64,000 nucleotides of DNA from Massilia oculi (GTDB lineage: Bacteria > Pseudomonadota > Gammaproteobacteria > Burkholderiales > Burkholderiaceae_D). Below, one piece after another: positions 16,602 through 25,925 of this stretch. The stretch covers positions 5,642,001 through 5,706,000 of the forward strand of contig NZ_CP029343.1 in the NCBI RefSeq assembly GCF_003143515.1, given 5' to 3'. Below the pieces are notes generated by a model, which had not been told where the DNA came from, ran no database searches, and saw nothing but the letters and a program-made list of their open reading frames with translations. The position numbers were made by a program, and so were the translations under genes. Numbering within the stretch: position 1 is the first letter of the stretch; every line of letters starts with the position of its first letter.

Positions 16602-17513
16602 ATGCAACCAAATGAACTCAAGCAAGTCCTGTCGCACGGCCTGCTCTCCTTCCCGATCACCGACTTCGACGCGCAGGGCGAGTTCGATCCGAAAGGCTAT
16701 GCCGCCCGCCTCGAATGGCTGGCGCCGTTCGGCGCGACCGCGCTGTTCGCGGCCGGCGGTACCGGCGAATACTTCTCGCTGCATGGCGAGGAATACGGCC
16801 AGATCATCAAGACCGCCGTCGATACCTGCGCCGGCGTGGTGCCGATCCTGGCCGGTTGCGGCGGTCCGACCCGCACCGCCCTGGCGCACGCCCAGGAAGC
16901 CGAGCGCCAGGGCGCCAAGGGCCTGTTGCTGCTGCCGCACTACCTGACCGAAGCCAGCCAGGATGGCCTGATCGCCCACGTCGAGGCGGTGTGCCGCTCC
17001 GTGAAGATCGGCGTCGTCGTCTACAACCGCGCCAACTGCCGCCTGACCCCGGATTCGCTGGCCAGGCTGGCCGACCGCTGCCCGAACCTGATCGGCTTCA
17101 AGGACGGCAACGGCGACATCGAACTGATGGTCTCGATCTGGCGCAAGCTGGGCGACCGTTTCAGCTACCTGGGCGGCCTGCCGACCGCCGAAGTGTATGC
17201 CGGCGCCTACAAGGCCCTGGGCACTCCGGTCTATTCGTCGGCCGTGTTCAACTTCGTGCCGCAACTGGCGATGGACTTCTACCACGCCACCGCGAACGAC
17301 GATTTCGCCACCACCAACCGCCTGATCGACGAGTTCTTCCTGCCTTACCTCGAGATCCGTAACCGCAAGGCCGGCTACGCCGTCAGCATCATCAAGGCCG
17401 GCGCCCGCCTGGTCGGCCACGGCGCCGGTCCGGTGCGTCCGCCGCTGACCGACCTGACCGCCGAAGAAGATGCGATGCTGCTCGACCTGCTCAAGAAGAA
17501 CGGAGTGCTGTGA
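16602..17513 (+). CDS. kdgD: 5-dehydro-4-deoxyglucarate dehydratase
   Basis: Dehydrates and decarboxylates 5-keto-4-deoxy-D-glucarate to 2-oxoglutarate semialdehyde. The 303-residue protein is a class I aldolase-type TIM barrel of the DapA superfamily. [12 protein letters not shown] is the phosphate/carboxylate loop, [10 protein letters not shown] carries the expected Tyr, and [14 protein letters not shown] holds the Schiff-base lysine near residue 166. CGGAGACC precedes the ATG. It is followed directly by the semialdehyde dehydrogenase gene. The length and the GDGNGD block match KdgD rather than DapA or NanA. Confidence 0.92.
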   Translation: MQPNELKQVLSHGLLSFPITDFDAQGEFDPKGYAARLEWLAPFGATALFAAGGTGEYFSLHGEEYGQIIKTAVDTCAGVVPILAGCGGPTRTALAHAQEAERQGAKGLLLLPHYLTEASQDGLIAHVEAVCRSVKIGVVVYNRANCRLTPDSLARLADRCPNLIGFKDGNGDIELMVSIWRKLGDRFSYLGGLPTAEVYAGAYKALGTPVYSSAVFNFVPQLAMDFYHATANDDFATTNRLIDEFFLPYLEIRNRKAGYAVSIIKAGARLVGHGAGPVRPPLTDLTAEEDAMLLDLLKKNGVL

Positions 17514-17515
17514 TC

Positions 17516-19102
17516 ATGACGATTCTCGGTGAAATGATCATTGGCCAGCAGTGCGTGCGCGGCGCCGCCGGCGAGGCCTTCGGCTTCAACCCGGCCACCC
17601 GGGCCAACCTGGAGCCGGGCTTCGGCCAGGCGACCGGCGACGACGTCGAGCGCGCCTGCGTGCTGGCCGGCCAGGCTTTCGACCCTTATCGCGCACTGCC
17701 GCTCGAACAGCGTGGGCGCTTCCTGGAAGCGATCGCCGAGCAGATCCTGGCCGTGGGCCCGGAACTGATCGAGCGTGCGATGCTCGAGACCGGCCTGCCG
17801 CAGGCGCGCCTGGAAGGCGAGCGGATGCGCACCGTGAACCAGCTGCGCCTGTTCGCCAAGGTGGTGCGCGACGGTTACTTCATGGATGCGACGATCGACA
17901 GCGCACTGCCGGATCGCGCGCCGCCGCGTCCCGACCTGCGCCTCTCCAAGATCGGCCTCGGCCCGGTCGCCGTGTTCGGCGCGAGTAACTTCCCGCTGGC
18001 GTTCTCGGTGGCCGGCGGCGACACCGCCTCGGCGCTGGCGGCCGGCTGCCCGGTCGTGGTCAAGGCCCACGCCGCACACCCAGGCACCTCGGAACTGGTC
18101 GGCCGCGCCGTCCAGCGCGCGGCGAAGGAAGCCGGCATGCCGGAAGGCGTGTTCTCGATGCTGTACGGCGATGGCCGTACCGTCGGCCAGCAACTGGTGG
18201 CGCACCCCGCGATCAAGGCGGTGGGCTTCACTGGTTCGCGCCAGGGCGGTACCGCGCTGATGCGCACCGCCGCCGGCCGCTCCGAGCCGATCCCGGTCTA
18301 TGCCGAAATGAGCAGCGTGAATCCGGTATTCCTGCTGCCGGCCGCGCTGCAGGCCGGCGGCGCCGGCCTGGCGCAGGGCTTCGTCGACTCGCTGACCCTG
18401 GGTGTCGGCCAGTTCTGCACCAACCCGGGCCTGGTGTTCGCCCTCGACAGCGCCGAGCTGGACGCCTTCGTCAAGGCGGCCGGCGAGGCGCTGGCGGGCA
18501 AGGGCGCCGGCACCATGCTGACCGCCGGCATCCACGAGGCGTACAACACCGGCGTGGCCAAATTCGGCCAGGTCGAAGGCTTGCAGCTGGTCGCGCAGGG
18601 CGGCGAGCAGGGCGCCGGTTGCGCTGCACGCGCCGCGCTGTACCTGTGCGATGCCGACACCTATCTCGGCAACGCGGCGCTCGAAGACGAAGTGTTCGGC
18701 CCGGCCGCGGTGCTTGTGCGCTTCAAGGATGCCGCGCAGCTGCTGCAGGCTGCCGAGCACCTGCACGGCCAGCTGACCGCCACCGTCCATGCGCAAGCCG
18801 CCGACCACGGCCTGGCCGGCGCGCTGTTGCCTATCCTGGAGCGCAAGGCGGGACGGGTGCTGTTCAACGGCTTCCCGACCGGCGTCGAAGTGTCGCACGC
18901 CATGGTCCACGGCGGCCCGTTCCCGGCCACCAGCGACAGCCGCACGACCTCGGTCGGCGCCAGCGCGATCGACCGCTTCCTGCGTCCGGTGTGCTACCAG
19001 AACCTGCCGGCCGACCTGCTGCCGGAAGCGCTGCGCGACGGGAACCCGCTGGGCCTCGCGCGCCTGGTGGACGGCGCCCTGCAAGCTGGAGGGAAAGCGT
19101 AA
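17516..19102 (+). CDS. 2-oxoglutarate semialdehyde dehydrogenase (2,5-dioxovalerate dehydrogenase)
   Basis: Oxidises 2-oxoglutarate semialdehyde to 2-oxoglutarate with NAD(P), closing the oxidative galacturonate pathway. About 528 residues, aldehyde dehydrogenase superfamily. [32 protein letters not shown] is the cofactor region, [12 protein letters not shown] the glycine loop, [10 protein letters not shown] holds the catalytic Glu and GQFCTNPG the Cys near residue 302. These are the characteristic sequences of the KGSADH family. ATG 17516 is taken as the start; an in-frame GTG at 17510 overlaps the kdgD stop. The tight coupling with kdgD supports the assignment. Confidence 0.92.
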   Translation: MTILGEMIIGQQCVRGAAGEAFGFNPATRANLEPGFGQATGDDVERACVLAGQAFDPYRALPLEQRGRFLEAIAEQILAVGPELIERAMLETGLPQARLEGERMRTVNQLRLFAKVVRDGYFMDATIDSALPDRAPPRPDLRLSKIGLGPVAVFGASNFPLAFSVAGGDTASALAAGCPVVVKAHAAHPGTSELVGRAVQRAAKEAGMPEGVFSMLYGDGRTVGQQLVAHPAIKAVGFTGSRQGGTALMRTAAGRSEPIPVYAEMSSVNPVFLLPAALQAGGAGLAQGFVDSLTLGVGQFCTNPGLVFALDSAELDAFVKAAGEALAGKGAGTMLTAGIHEAYNTGVAKFGQVEGLQLVAQGGEQGAGCAARAALYLCDADTYLGNAALEDEVFGPAAVLVRFKDAAQLLQAAEHLHGQLTATVHAQAADHGLAGALLPILERKAGRVLFNGFPTGVEVSHAMVHGGPFPATSDSRTTSVGASAIDRFLRPVCYQNLPADLLPEALRDGNPLGLARLVDGALQAGGKA

Positions 19103-19173
19103 CGCCGTAAGTTTCTGTCGCAGCGCCAGCCGGGGAGACACCGGCTGTTCTAACTTGTAAAGAACTGATCACC

Positions 19174-20568
19174 ATGAATCAGCAAGTCATCGACCTCGCA
19201 CCGGCACAGACGGTGGTGGGCAAATATCGCTGGACGATTTGCGCACTGCTGTTCTTCGCCACCACCATCAATTACCTGGACCGCCAGGTCCTCAGTCTGC
19301 TCGCCCCGATGTTGTCCGCCGAATTCGGCTGGTCCAACACCGACTACGCGAACATCGCGGCCACCTTCCAGTTCGTCTACGCCGTCTCGATGCTGTTCGC
19401 CGGCCGCGTGATCGACCGCATGGGCACCAAGCGCGCCTATGTTCTGGCCATCATCGTCTGGTCGCTGGGCGCCATCGCCCACGCCTACGCGATCTGGATC
19501 GGCGAGGCGGTCAACACCGTGTTCACCTCCATCGGGCTGGCCGTGGTGCCGGTGTCGATCGCCGGCTTCATGATCGGCCGTGCCATCCTTGCCATCGGCG
19601 AGGCGGGCAACTTCCCGGCCGCGATCAAGGCCACCGCCGAATACTTCCCCAAGCGCGAGCGCTCGTTCGCGACCGGCATCTTCAACTCGGGCGCCAACGT
19701 CGGCGCGATCCTGGCGCCGCTGACGGTGCCGGTGATCGCCGAGTTCTGGGGCTGGCAGGCGGCCTTCATCGTGATCGGCGCCATCGGCTTCGTCTGGATG
19801 GGGATCTGGATCTGGCTGTACGACGTGCCGGAACGTTCTGCGCGCGTCGGCGCTGCCGAACTGGCTTACATCAACAGCGATGCCGGGACCAGCCCGGCCG
19901 CGGTCGACAACACCCAGGTGGCCAGGAGCTCGTGGTTCAAGCTGCTCGGCTACCGCCAGACCTGGGCCTTCGTCGCCGGTAAATTCCTGACCGACGGCGT
20001 GTGGTGGTTCTTCCTGTTCTGGCTGCCCAAGTACATGTCGGCGCAATACGGCATGTCGGCCACCGCCATGATCCTGCCGCTCGCGGTCCTGTACAGCATG
20101 ACGATGGTGGGCAGCATCGGCGGCGGCTGGCTGCCGACCTACTTCCTGAACCGCGGCGCCGACATCTACCATGGCCGCATGCGCGCCATGCTGCTGATCG
20201 CACTGTGCCCGCTGGTGGTGCTGCTGGCGCAGCCGCTGGGCTTCATGGGTTTCTGGATTCCCGTGATTCTGATCGGCATCGGCGCCTCGGCCCACCAGGC
20301 CTGGTCGGCCAACCTGTTCACGACGGTGTCGGACATGTTCCCGAAACACAGCGTCGGCTCGGTGGTCGGTATCGGCGGCATGGCCGGCGGCCTGGGCGGC
20401 GTGCTGCTGACCAAGCTCGGTGGCTGGCTGTTCGACTATTATGGCGCGCTGGGCCAGCTGTCGACCGGCTACATGATCATGTTCTCGATCTGCGCGCTGG
20501 CCTATCTGGTGGCCTGGTGCGTGATGAAGGCGCTGGTGCCGCAGCACCGTGAAATCAAGGACCTGTAA
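19174..20568 (+). CDS. MFS transporter, hexuronate/aldarate (ACS family) type
   Basis: A 464-residue inner-membrane symporter with about 12 hydrophobic helices. The start has the ACS-family hallmark NYLDRQVLSLLAPMLSAEFGW, then GRVIDRMGTKRAY between helices 2 and 3, and GEAGNFPAAIKATAEYFPKRERSFATGIFNSGANVGAI. This places it with ExuT/GudP-like carriers of galacturonate, glucarate or galactarate. It lies 71 bp after the dehydrogenase gene and 2 bp before the lactonase, so it is probably in the same transcription unit. It would bring free uronates from the periplasm into the cytosol. Confidence 0.9.
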   Translation: MNQQVIDLAPAQTVVGKYRWTICALLFFATTINYLDRQVLSLLAPMLSAEFGWSNTDYANIAATFQFVYAVSMLFAGRVIDRMGTKRAYVLAIIVWSLGAIAHAYAIWIGEAVNTVFTSIGLAVVPVSIAGFMIGRAILAIGEAGNFPAAIKATAEYFPKRERSFATGIFNSGANVGAILAPLTVPVIAEFWGWQAAFIVIGAIGFVWMGIWIWLYDVPERSARVGAAELAYINSDAGTSPAAVDNTQVARSSWFKLLGYRQTWAFVAGKFLTDGVWWFFLFWLPKYMSAQYGMSATAMILPLAVLYSMTMVGSIGGGWLPTYFLNRGADIYHGRMRAMLLIALCPLVVLLAQPLGFMGFWIPVILIGIGASAHQAWSANLFTTVSDMFPKHSVGSVVGIGGMAGGLGGVLLTKLGGWLFDYYGALGQLSTGYMIMFSICALAYLVAWCVMKALVPQHREIKDL

Positions 20569-20570
20569 GG

Positions 20571-21476
20571 ATGTCGATGGAAATGGAAATCGTCGCCGGC
20601 GTGCATTGCGCGACCGGTGAGAGCCCGATGTGGCATGCGGGGGAACAGGCCTGGTACTGGGTCGACATTCCCGCCCGCCACATCTGGCGTCTGGACCACG
20701 CCAGCGGTGAACTGCGCCGCTGGCTGGCGCCGGAGATGGTGGCCTGCATCGCCGCGAGCAGCAGCAGCGGCGGCGGCCTGGTGGCGGGAATGGAGACCGG
20801 GATCTTCCAGCTCGACCTGCACGACGACGGCTCGGTCGGCGCCAGCCGGCTGGCCGCGCCGCCAGTCTCCGAGCTGGGCGAAGGCATGCGCTTCAACGAC
20901 GGCCGCTGCGATCGCCAGGGGCGTTTCTGGAGCGGCACCATGTTCATGGACATGGGCGCCGCGCGCGCGGTCGGCGGGCTGTATCGCTACTCGCACCGCG
21001 AAGGGCTGCACGGGCCGGTGGTGTCGAATATGCTGACCCAGAACGGCCTGGCCTGGTCGCCGGATGGGAAGACGATGTACCTGTCCGATTCCCACCCCCA
21101 GCGCCGCATGGTCTGGGCCTTCGACTACGACGTCGACACCGGCCTGCCGCATGACCAGCGGGTGTTCCTCGACCTGAACGGCCAGAAGGGACGGCCGGAC
21201 GGCGCCGCGGTCGATGCCGACGGCTGCTACTGGACCTGCGCCAACGACGGCGGCGTGGTGCAGCGCTACACCCAGGCGGGCAAGCTTGATCGGGAGATCG
21301 AGCTGCCGATGGCCAAGCCGTCGATGTGCGCCTTCGGCGGGCCGGATCTCGATCTGCTGCTGGTCACGTCGATCGATCCAGCCGGTGCGGCCAACCCCGG
21401 CGGGGATGCCGGCGCCGTGGTGTTGTTGCGTCCCGGTGTCAAGGGCGTGGCCGAGACGCCGTTCTTACGGGATTGA
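20571..21476 (+). CDS. SMP-30/gluconolactonase family, probable galactaro-lactonase
   Basis: Expected to open the aldaro-1,5-lactone made by uronate dehydrogenase to galactarate. The 301-residue six-blade propeller has no signal peptide. Family metal-ligand regions are visible: GVHCATGESPMWHA (Glu), GEGMRFNDGRCDRQGRFW, TQNGLAWSPDGKTMYLSDS (Asn and Asp) and GRPDGAAVDADGCYW. It starts 2 bp after the transporter stop. Its tail overlaps the convergent DUF4380 gene by 12 bp. The substrate is assigned from context; the family also includes gluconolactonases and arabinolactonases. Confidence 0.85.
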   Translation: MSMEMEIVAGVHCATGESPMWHAGEQAWYWVDIPARHIWRLDHASGELRRWLAPEMVACIAASSSSGGGLVAGMETGIFQLDLHDDGSVGASRLAAPPVSELGEGMRFNDGRCDRQGRFWSGTMFMDMGAARAVGGLYRYSHREGLHGPVVSNMLTQNGLAWSPDGKTMYLSDSHPQRRMVWAFDYDVDTGLPHDQRVFLDLNGQKGRPDGAAVDADGCYWTCANDGGVVQRYTQAGKLDREIELPMAKPSMCAFGGPDLDLLLVTSIDPAGAANPGGDAGAVVLLRPGVKGVAETPFLRD

Positions 21477-22511
21477 CAGTCCGAGCTGCGCCGCATGCCG
21501 GCGCAGGAAATCCAGGTGGGCGTCGCGGGTGGCGGGGCCAAGGTAAGGCAGGATGGTCCACTGCTCCGACGCCCGCATCGCCTCGCCGGGCGCCAGCTCC
21601 ACGTAGGGCGCGTGCACCTCGAGCTCGAGCATCCCCTTGCCCGGGGCGTCGGCATCGGCGTCCTGATACAGCTCGACCTGGCCCTGGGCCGGGTGGATCG
21701 CGGCGCGCGGCTGGTGGGCGAACTGGATCACCAGCGCCTGCCCATCGCAAAACGCCGCAAGCCAGCCGTGTGACGGCTGGGCGAACAGCTTGCCCTTGCG
21801 TCGGGCCTCTCCCGGGAGCGGCAAGTCCAGCGACAGCAGGCCGCCACCCAGCGTGTAGCGCAATGCCCCGGCAGGCTCGATCCGAACGTCGTCCCGCGAA
21901 GCGACCGGCACATAGGTCATCGTAGGCGCCGGCACGCGCGTATTGAACCAGATGTCGCGTCCTGCCGGCTTGTCGCTGCGGTTGGTCGCTTCGGCCTCCA
22001 GCCGCAGGCTGTCCGGCTTGCCTGAGACCAGCGCATAGCGCTTGCGCAGCTGGATGCCGGACACCGGACTGGCCGGGCTGTCGAGCACGATCTCACCCTG
22101 TTTTCTGTGCACCAGCGCGTACTTCGCAAGGCTCAGCCAGGGATCGGGCGGCCAGGTCGCCTTCGCCGCGGCGCGCGCCGGATTGAGGTCCTGGTGTACC
22201 CACCATTCGCGTTGCGGTCCAATCCAGACCTCATGGCCCTGGTAGCGGATATGGCCTGACGTCGCATCCGGCGCCACGCCGGGATCGCCGGCAGCTTCGT
22301 CTACGAGCAGGAAATTGGGCTTGCCCTTCAGCGCGAACGACAGCAGGCGGCCTCCGGCGACCTCCGATACGCGCGACTCCACGACGTCGTTGTCGAGGCG
22401 ATGCGAAGGAAGCAGAGCGGATGCGAGTGCGGCAGGGGTGGCGAGGAGGCAGAGGCAGGCGAGATGGAGCGCCGGAAAAGACGGGTGCGGGCGTGGCATG
22501 AATGCGGGCAT
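21465..22511 (-). CDS. DUF4380 family secreted protein
   Basis: A 348-residue protein with an N-terminal hydrophobic export signal (ALHLACLCLLATPAALASA). It resembles DUF4380, a beta-sandwich family without an assigned activity, often found near carbohydrate-degradation genes. Visible blocks are GRLLSFALKGKPNFLLVD, GHEVWIGPQREWWVH, PVSGIQLRKRYALVSG and NRSDKPAGRDIWFNTRVP. A second Met 12 bp downstream (22499) is an alternative start; neither has a clear ribosome site. It converges on the lactonase gene at the edge of the pectin locus. Confidence 0.75.
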   Translation of the reverse strand: MPAFMPRPHPSFPALHLACLCLLATPAALASALLPSHRLDNDVVESRVSEVAGGRLLSFALKGKPNFLLVDEAAGDPGVAPDATSGHIRYQGHEVWIGPQREWWVHQDLNPARAAAKATWPPDPWLSLAKYALVHRKQGEIVLDSPASPVSGIQLRKRYALVSGKPDSLRLEAEATNRSDKPAGRDIWFNTRVPAPTMTYVPVASRDDVRIEPAGALRYTLGGGLLSLDLPLPGEARRKGKLFAQPSHGWLAAFCDGQALVIQFAHQPRAAIHPAQGQVELYQDADADAPGKGMLELEVHAPYVELAPGEAMRASEQWTILPYLGPATRDAHLDFLRRHAAQLGLSIP

Positions 22512-22548
22512 CTGCTGGGCGTTGGGCGCTCCAGCATATCAGAGAACA

Positions 22549-22580
22549 AGCCGCGAAACCGGTTGCCCGGCTTCGCGGCT
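22549..22580 (-). terminator. Hairpin, possible terminator after the Ala-rich lipoprotein gene
   Basis: Arms AGCCGCGAA (22549-22557) and TTCGCGGCT (22572-22580), extended by an inner CCGG/CCGG pair around the loop TTGC. On the minus strand it follows the lipoprotein gene and continues into TTGTTCTC, a weak T-rich tail. Termination is plausible but the U tract is poor. Confidence 0.5.
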
Positions 22581-22605
22581 CGCCAACGCCTCGGGGACTA
22601 CCGAA

Positions 22606-22995
22606 TTACTTCGAAGCGTCCTGCATTTTTTCGCCGGCGCGTTCGACGCTGCGGCCGGCAGCGGCGGTGGCGTCGCTCGCGGCTTCCTTGGCCTCGGCGG
22701 CGGCTTCGCGCGATTCCTGGCGCACTTCGGCGGTGGCGTTGTCGATGCGGTCGCCGGCACGGTCGGCAGCGGCTTCGGCGCGGTCGCCGGCTGCTTCGAT
22801 ACGGTCGCCTGCGCGCTCGGCGGCGGCGTCGGCGGCGGCCACGCCTTCGCGGGTTTCATTGGCGACGGTGCGGCCGGCATTGTCGATCGCGGCGCCGGCT
22901 TCTTGTGCCGGACCCATATTGTCGTTCTTGTTGCAGCCGGTAGCCAGCACGGCGACGGACAGCATGAGGGCGGAGAGGGCGATAGTGGTTTTCAT
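22606..22995 (-). CDS. Small Ala-rich lipoprotein with coiled, repetitive charged segments
   Basis: A 129-residue protein from ATG 22995 with AAGGAG eight bases upstream. The signal peptide ends in the lipobox LATG-C (Cys near residue 21), so it is a lipoprotein. The remainder is almost entirely Ala, Asp, Glu and Arg in short near-repeats (AGDRIEAAGDRAEAAADRAGDRID), which should form long helix or coiled coil, like other small envelope-stress lipoproteins of this style. No catalytic motif is seen. Function unknown. Confidence 0.82.
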   Translation of the reverse strand: MKTTIALSALMLSVAVLATGCNKNDNMGPAQEAGAAIDNAGRTVANETREGVAAADAAAERAGDRIEAAGDRAEAAADRAGDRIDNATAEVRQESREAAAEAKEAASDATAAAGRSVERAGEKMQDASK

Positions 22996-23107
22996 GGTGT
23001 GCTCCTTAAAATAAATGTTGTCGTTTAGCTTACACCTATTGCTAATTTTTTGACTCACGCCACGACCGCAATCGTGCGCGATGAAGTTATTAAAACATTT
23101 CCAACAC

Positions 23108-23995
23108 TCATCGGCTGTGCGCTAGATAACGTAACAACGTTTCGGCGTGCGGGGACAAGGTGGTCGGATCGGCGAAACACACACGAAGTTCCCGGTTGGC
23201 CCAGGTATCGTCGAGCAGCACGATACCGACCGGCAGCTCGCGCGCGAAGCGGCTGGCGGCGGCCTCGGGCAGCATGGCGATGCCGGCATCCTGCGCCACG
23301 AGCTGGGCGATGGCGTCGAAGCTGGGCGCCCGCACCCTGACCTTGAGCGGCCGCCCGCTCTGGACCGCGCGCGACTCGATGAAATGCTGCATCGGCCGCT
23401 CGGCCGGCAGGCAGATGAAGGCGAACTCGAAGGCGTCGCGCATCCGGGTGGCCGGCCGCTCGGCCAGCGGGTGGCCGGCCGGCACCAGCAGGACCAGGCG
23501 GTCGGTGCGAAATGGCAGCGAGATCACGTCGCCCGTCGCCACGTTGCCGTCCAGGATGCCGATCTCGATCTCCCGCGCGCGCACCGCCTGCAGGATGTCG
23601 CGGCTGGTGCGTTCCTCGAGCTGCAGGTCGACCGACGGGTGGTCGGCCAGGAACACGCCCAGCGCCGCCGGCAGGAAGGTGCTGATCGCCACCGTGGTGC
23701 CGGCCAGGCGCACCGCGCCGCGCTGCGGCCCGCGCAGCTCGCGCACGGTGTCGCGCAGCTGGTCGGCCTCGCTGACCACGCGCGCGGCGCGTTCCAGGAT
23801 GAAACGGCCAGCCGGTGTCGGCGTCATGCCGCCGGCGGAGCGCGTAAAGACGGCAAGTCCGCAAGCGTCCTCGAAACCGCGCAGACGGTTGCTGGCGGCC
23901 GACAGGGCGAGTGGGAAGCGCTCGGCGGCCTTGCTGAGGCTTCCGGCATCGGCGATGGCGAGCAGGAGGCGAAGGTCGGTAAGATCGAAGTGCAT
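23108..23995 (-). CDS. LysR family transcriptional regulator
   Basis: A 295-residue regulator from ATG 23995 (MHFDLTDLRLLLAIADAGSLSKAAE). N-terminal winged helix residues 1-60, with ALSAASNRLRGFEDACGLAVFTR as recognition helix and wing. The effector domain starts near residue 90 with PQRGAVRLAGTTVAISTFLPAALG. It diverges from the EamA transporter gene with 97 bp between them, the classical arrangement for a regulator and its target. The effector is not predictable. Confidence 0.88.
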   Translation of the reverse strand: MHFDLTDLRLLLAIADAGSLSKAAERFPLALSAASNRLRGFEDACGLAVFTRSAGGMTPTPAGRFILERAARVVSEADQLRDTVRELRGPQRGAVRLAGTTVAISTFLPAALGVFLADHPSVDLQLEERTSRDILQAVRAREIEIGILDGNVATGDVISLPFRTDRLVLLVPAGHPLAERPATRMRDAFEFAFICLPAERPMQHFIESRAVQSGRPLKVRVRAPSFDAIAQLVAQDAGIAMLPEAAASRFARELPVGIVLLDDTWANRELRVCFADPTTLSPHAETLLRYLAHSR

Positions 23996-24092
23996 GGGGT
24001 TTCTCTCAACGCGAAGGCTGGGTCCAGGATTGACGCATTCTAGCGCCGAAGCTTTCTCGGCAGAATAAGGTCTTTGCCACCGAAGCCAGATC

Positions 24093-25022
24093 ATGAGTCC
24101 AACCCAAGTACGCCTGCGCAGCTGGGCGCAGGATGGCCGCCTGTATGCGGTACTGGCCGCCGCCGGCTTCAGCATGAAGGCGGTATTCGTCAAGCTGGGC
24201 TATGCGGCGGCGCCCGTCGATGCGCTGACCCTGCTGGCCTTGCGCATGGGTATCGCGTTGCCGCTGTTCCTGTGGCTGGCCTGGCTGGCGCGCGACCGCG
24301 ACGCCGAGCCGCTGTCGGTGAAGGACGGCATCCACATCGCCGTGCTCGGATTCCTTGGCTACTATCTCTCCAGCCTGTTCGATTTCTATGGCCTGGAGAC
24401 CATCACGGCCGGACTCGAACGGCTGATCCTCTACCTGTATCCGACCCTGGTGCTGCTGTTCCAGGTGGCGCTGACGCGCCAGCGGCCGTCCAGCCGCACC
24501 TTGCAGGCGCTGGCCATCTGCTACCTGGGCCTGGGCATCGGTTTCGTGCACGACCTGCAGGTGACGGGCTGGAGCCGCGACGTGATGGCGGGATCGGCCT
24601 GGGTGTTCGCCAGCGCCGTGACCTATGCACTGTACTACCTCGGGACCGGGGCCCTGGTGACCCGGATCGGCTCCATGCGCCTGGCCGGGCTGGCCGGCAG
24701 CGCTTCATGCGTGTTCGTGCTGGGGCACTTCGTGGCGGCCGGCGACCCGGCAGCGCTGCCGGCGCTGCCGGCGGCGGTCTGGCTCAATGGCGCGCTGATG
24801 GCCGTGGTGTCGACCGCGCTGCCGATCTACTGGCTGGCGCTGGCCATCGGGCGCATGGGCGCGGCGCAGGCGGCGGCGGTTGGCAATCTGGGGCCGGTGC
24901 TGACCTTGTTTGCGGCATGGTTGCTGTTGGGAGAGCCGCTGTCGCTGTACCAGATCGGCGGCCTGGCGCTGGTGATCCTGGGTGTCGCGCGTCTCAAACC
25001 GAAGGCGCCGTCGCACCGGTAG
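24093..25022 (+). CDS. DMT superfamily transporter (EamA family)
   Basis: A 309-residue inner-membrane protein with about ten helices in two EamA repeats. The first repeat runs from LYAVLAAAGFSMKAVFVKLGY to about residue 150; the second starts near GSAWVFASAVTYALYYLGTGALV and ends with LGPVLTLFAAWLLLGEPLSLYQIGGLALVILGV. Such proteins export or import metabolites, amino acids or drugs. The substrate cannot be told. Divergent from the LysR gene, which probably controls it. Confidence 0.87.
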   Translation: MSPTQVRLRSWAQDGRLYAVLAAAGFSMKAVFVKLGYAAAPVDALTLLALRMGIALPLFLWLAWLARDRDAEPLSVKDGIHIAVLGFLGYYLSSLFDFYGLETITAGLERLILYLYPTLVLLFQVALTRQRPSSRTLQALAICYLGLGIGFVHDLQVTGWSRDVMAGSAWVFASAVTYALYYLGTGALVTRIGSMRLAGLAGSASCVFVLGHFVAAGDPAALPALPAAVWLNGALMAVVSTALPIYWLALAIGRMGAAQAAAVGNLGPVLTLFAAWLLLGEPLSLYQIGGLALVILGVARLKPKAPSHR

Positions 25023-25204
25023 CGCGTCATGTCGTCATGCATTCGGGTCTTTCGTGATTCCCTACAAGATTCGGGGCGCCGCTGCCGGGCAAGAATGGCG
25101 TGATCGGGGCGCCGGTCGTCACCGGCGACGGCCGCGCACGGGGGGCAAAGTGCCGCAGGGTCCGCGCCGGATCGTCAGCGGGAACATCCTCGACACGACG
25201 GCCG

Positions 25205-25909
25205 TCATGGCCTGGATCGGCCAGGAGATCCTGACCGAGAAGCCGGGAGCGCGTCCCGATCGAACAGGCCCGCCCCGGTCCAGCGCGGCTGCGAAGTGAG
25301 CGTGCGCGCCGCGACGGCCTTCTGCGCGTAAGCGTCGCCCAGCGCGCGCAGGACACGTGGAAAGGCGCGGCAATAGCTGGACTGGATACCTGCCAGGCGT
25401 GCAAGCTGGGCGTACTCGACCACGGCGCCATGCGGGACGGCGTCGAGCACCTGTGCGATGCGCAGGCGCCAGTCGTCCGACCATGAGGCGAAGCACAGGC
25501 CCAGATTGCGCACCGGATCGCCCTGATGAATCACGCCGCCCTCGACCACGCGCGCCAGGACGCCGCGCCGGGCGCCGATCCTGGCCGCCAGCCGTTCGCC
25601 ATGCAGGTCGAGCCGGCCGCAGACTTCGCAGGCAAACATCAGGCGCACCTTCGCTACAGTGCCGATCTGCAGCACAGTCCCGGAAGGGAGATGGTCGATG
25701 TCCTCGTCGAACAGGAGGTTTTCGCGCAGCGCCTGCGGCGCAAGCGCAAGGGCGCCATAGCCGGCGCGGGAAGCCAGCAGCAACTGGCGCGGGGACAGCG
25801 GATCGAGATGGCGGTCGCCTTCGGCGCCGCTGCCGGCGAGCAGCCGCATGCCGTCGACCCGCAGTGGCGCGGGCGCGCCGGCGGGGCGGATCGACAGCGC
25901 GGCAATCAC
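25205..25909 (-). CDS. MOSC domain fused to an MGMT-like (alkyltransferase-like) domain
   Basis: A 234-residue two-domain protein starting at GTG 25909. Residues about 1-150 look like a MOSC domain: GSGAEGDRHLDPLSPRQLLLAS, LRENLLFDEDI, GTVLQIGTVAKVRLMFACEVCGRLD with the expected conserved Cys, and GVLARVVEGGVIHQGD. Residues about 155-210 (WRLRIAQVLDAVPHGAVVEYAQLARLAGIQSSYCRAFPRVLRALG) follow the MGMT-type winged-helix DNA-binding fold, but the catalytic PCHR motif is absent, as in alkyltransferase-like proteins. It lies 16 bp after the M28 peptidase gene. The domain calls are by eye; the combined function is unknown. Confidence 0.7.
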   Translation of the reverse strand: MIAALSIRPAGAPAPLRVDGMRLLAGSGAEGDRHLDPLSPRQLLLASRAGYGALALAPQALRENLLFDEDIDHLPSGTVLQIGTVAKVRLMFACEVCGRLDLHGERLAARIGARRGVLARVVEGGVIHQGDPVRNLGLCFASWSDDWRLRIAQVLDAVPHGAVVEYAQLARLAGIQSSYCRAFPRVLRALGDAYAQKAVAARTLTSQPRWTGAGLFDRDALPASRSGSPGRSRP

Positions 25910-25925
25910 CTGGCGGGCGCAGAGG

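Noticed and set aside
19128..19146. Hairpin AGCCGG/CCGGCT between the semialdehyde dehydrogenase and transporter genes
   Set aside because: Short stem without a T run, inside what looks like one transcription unit; not enough to call a terminator.
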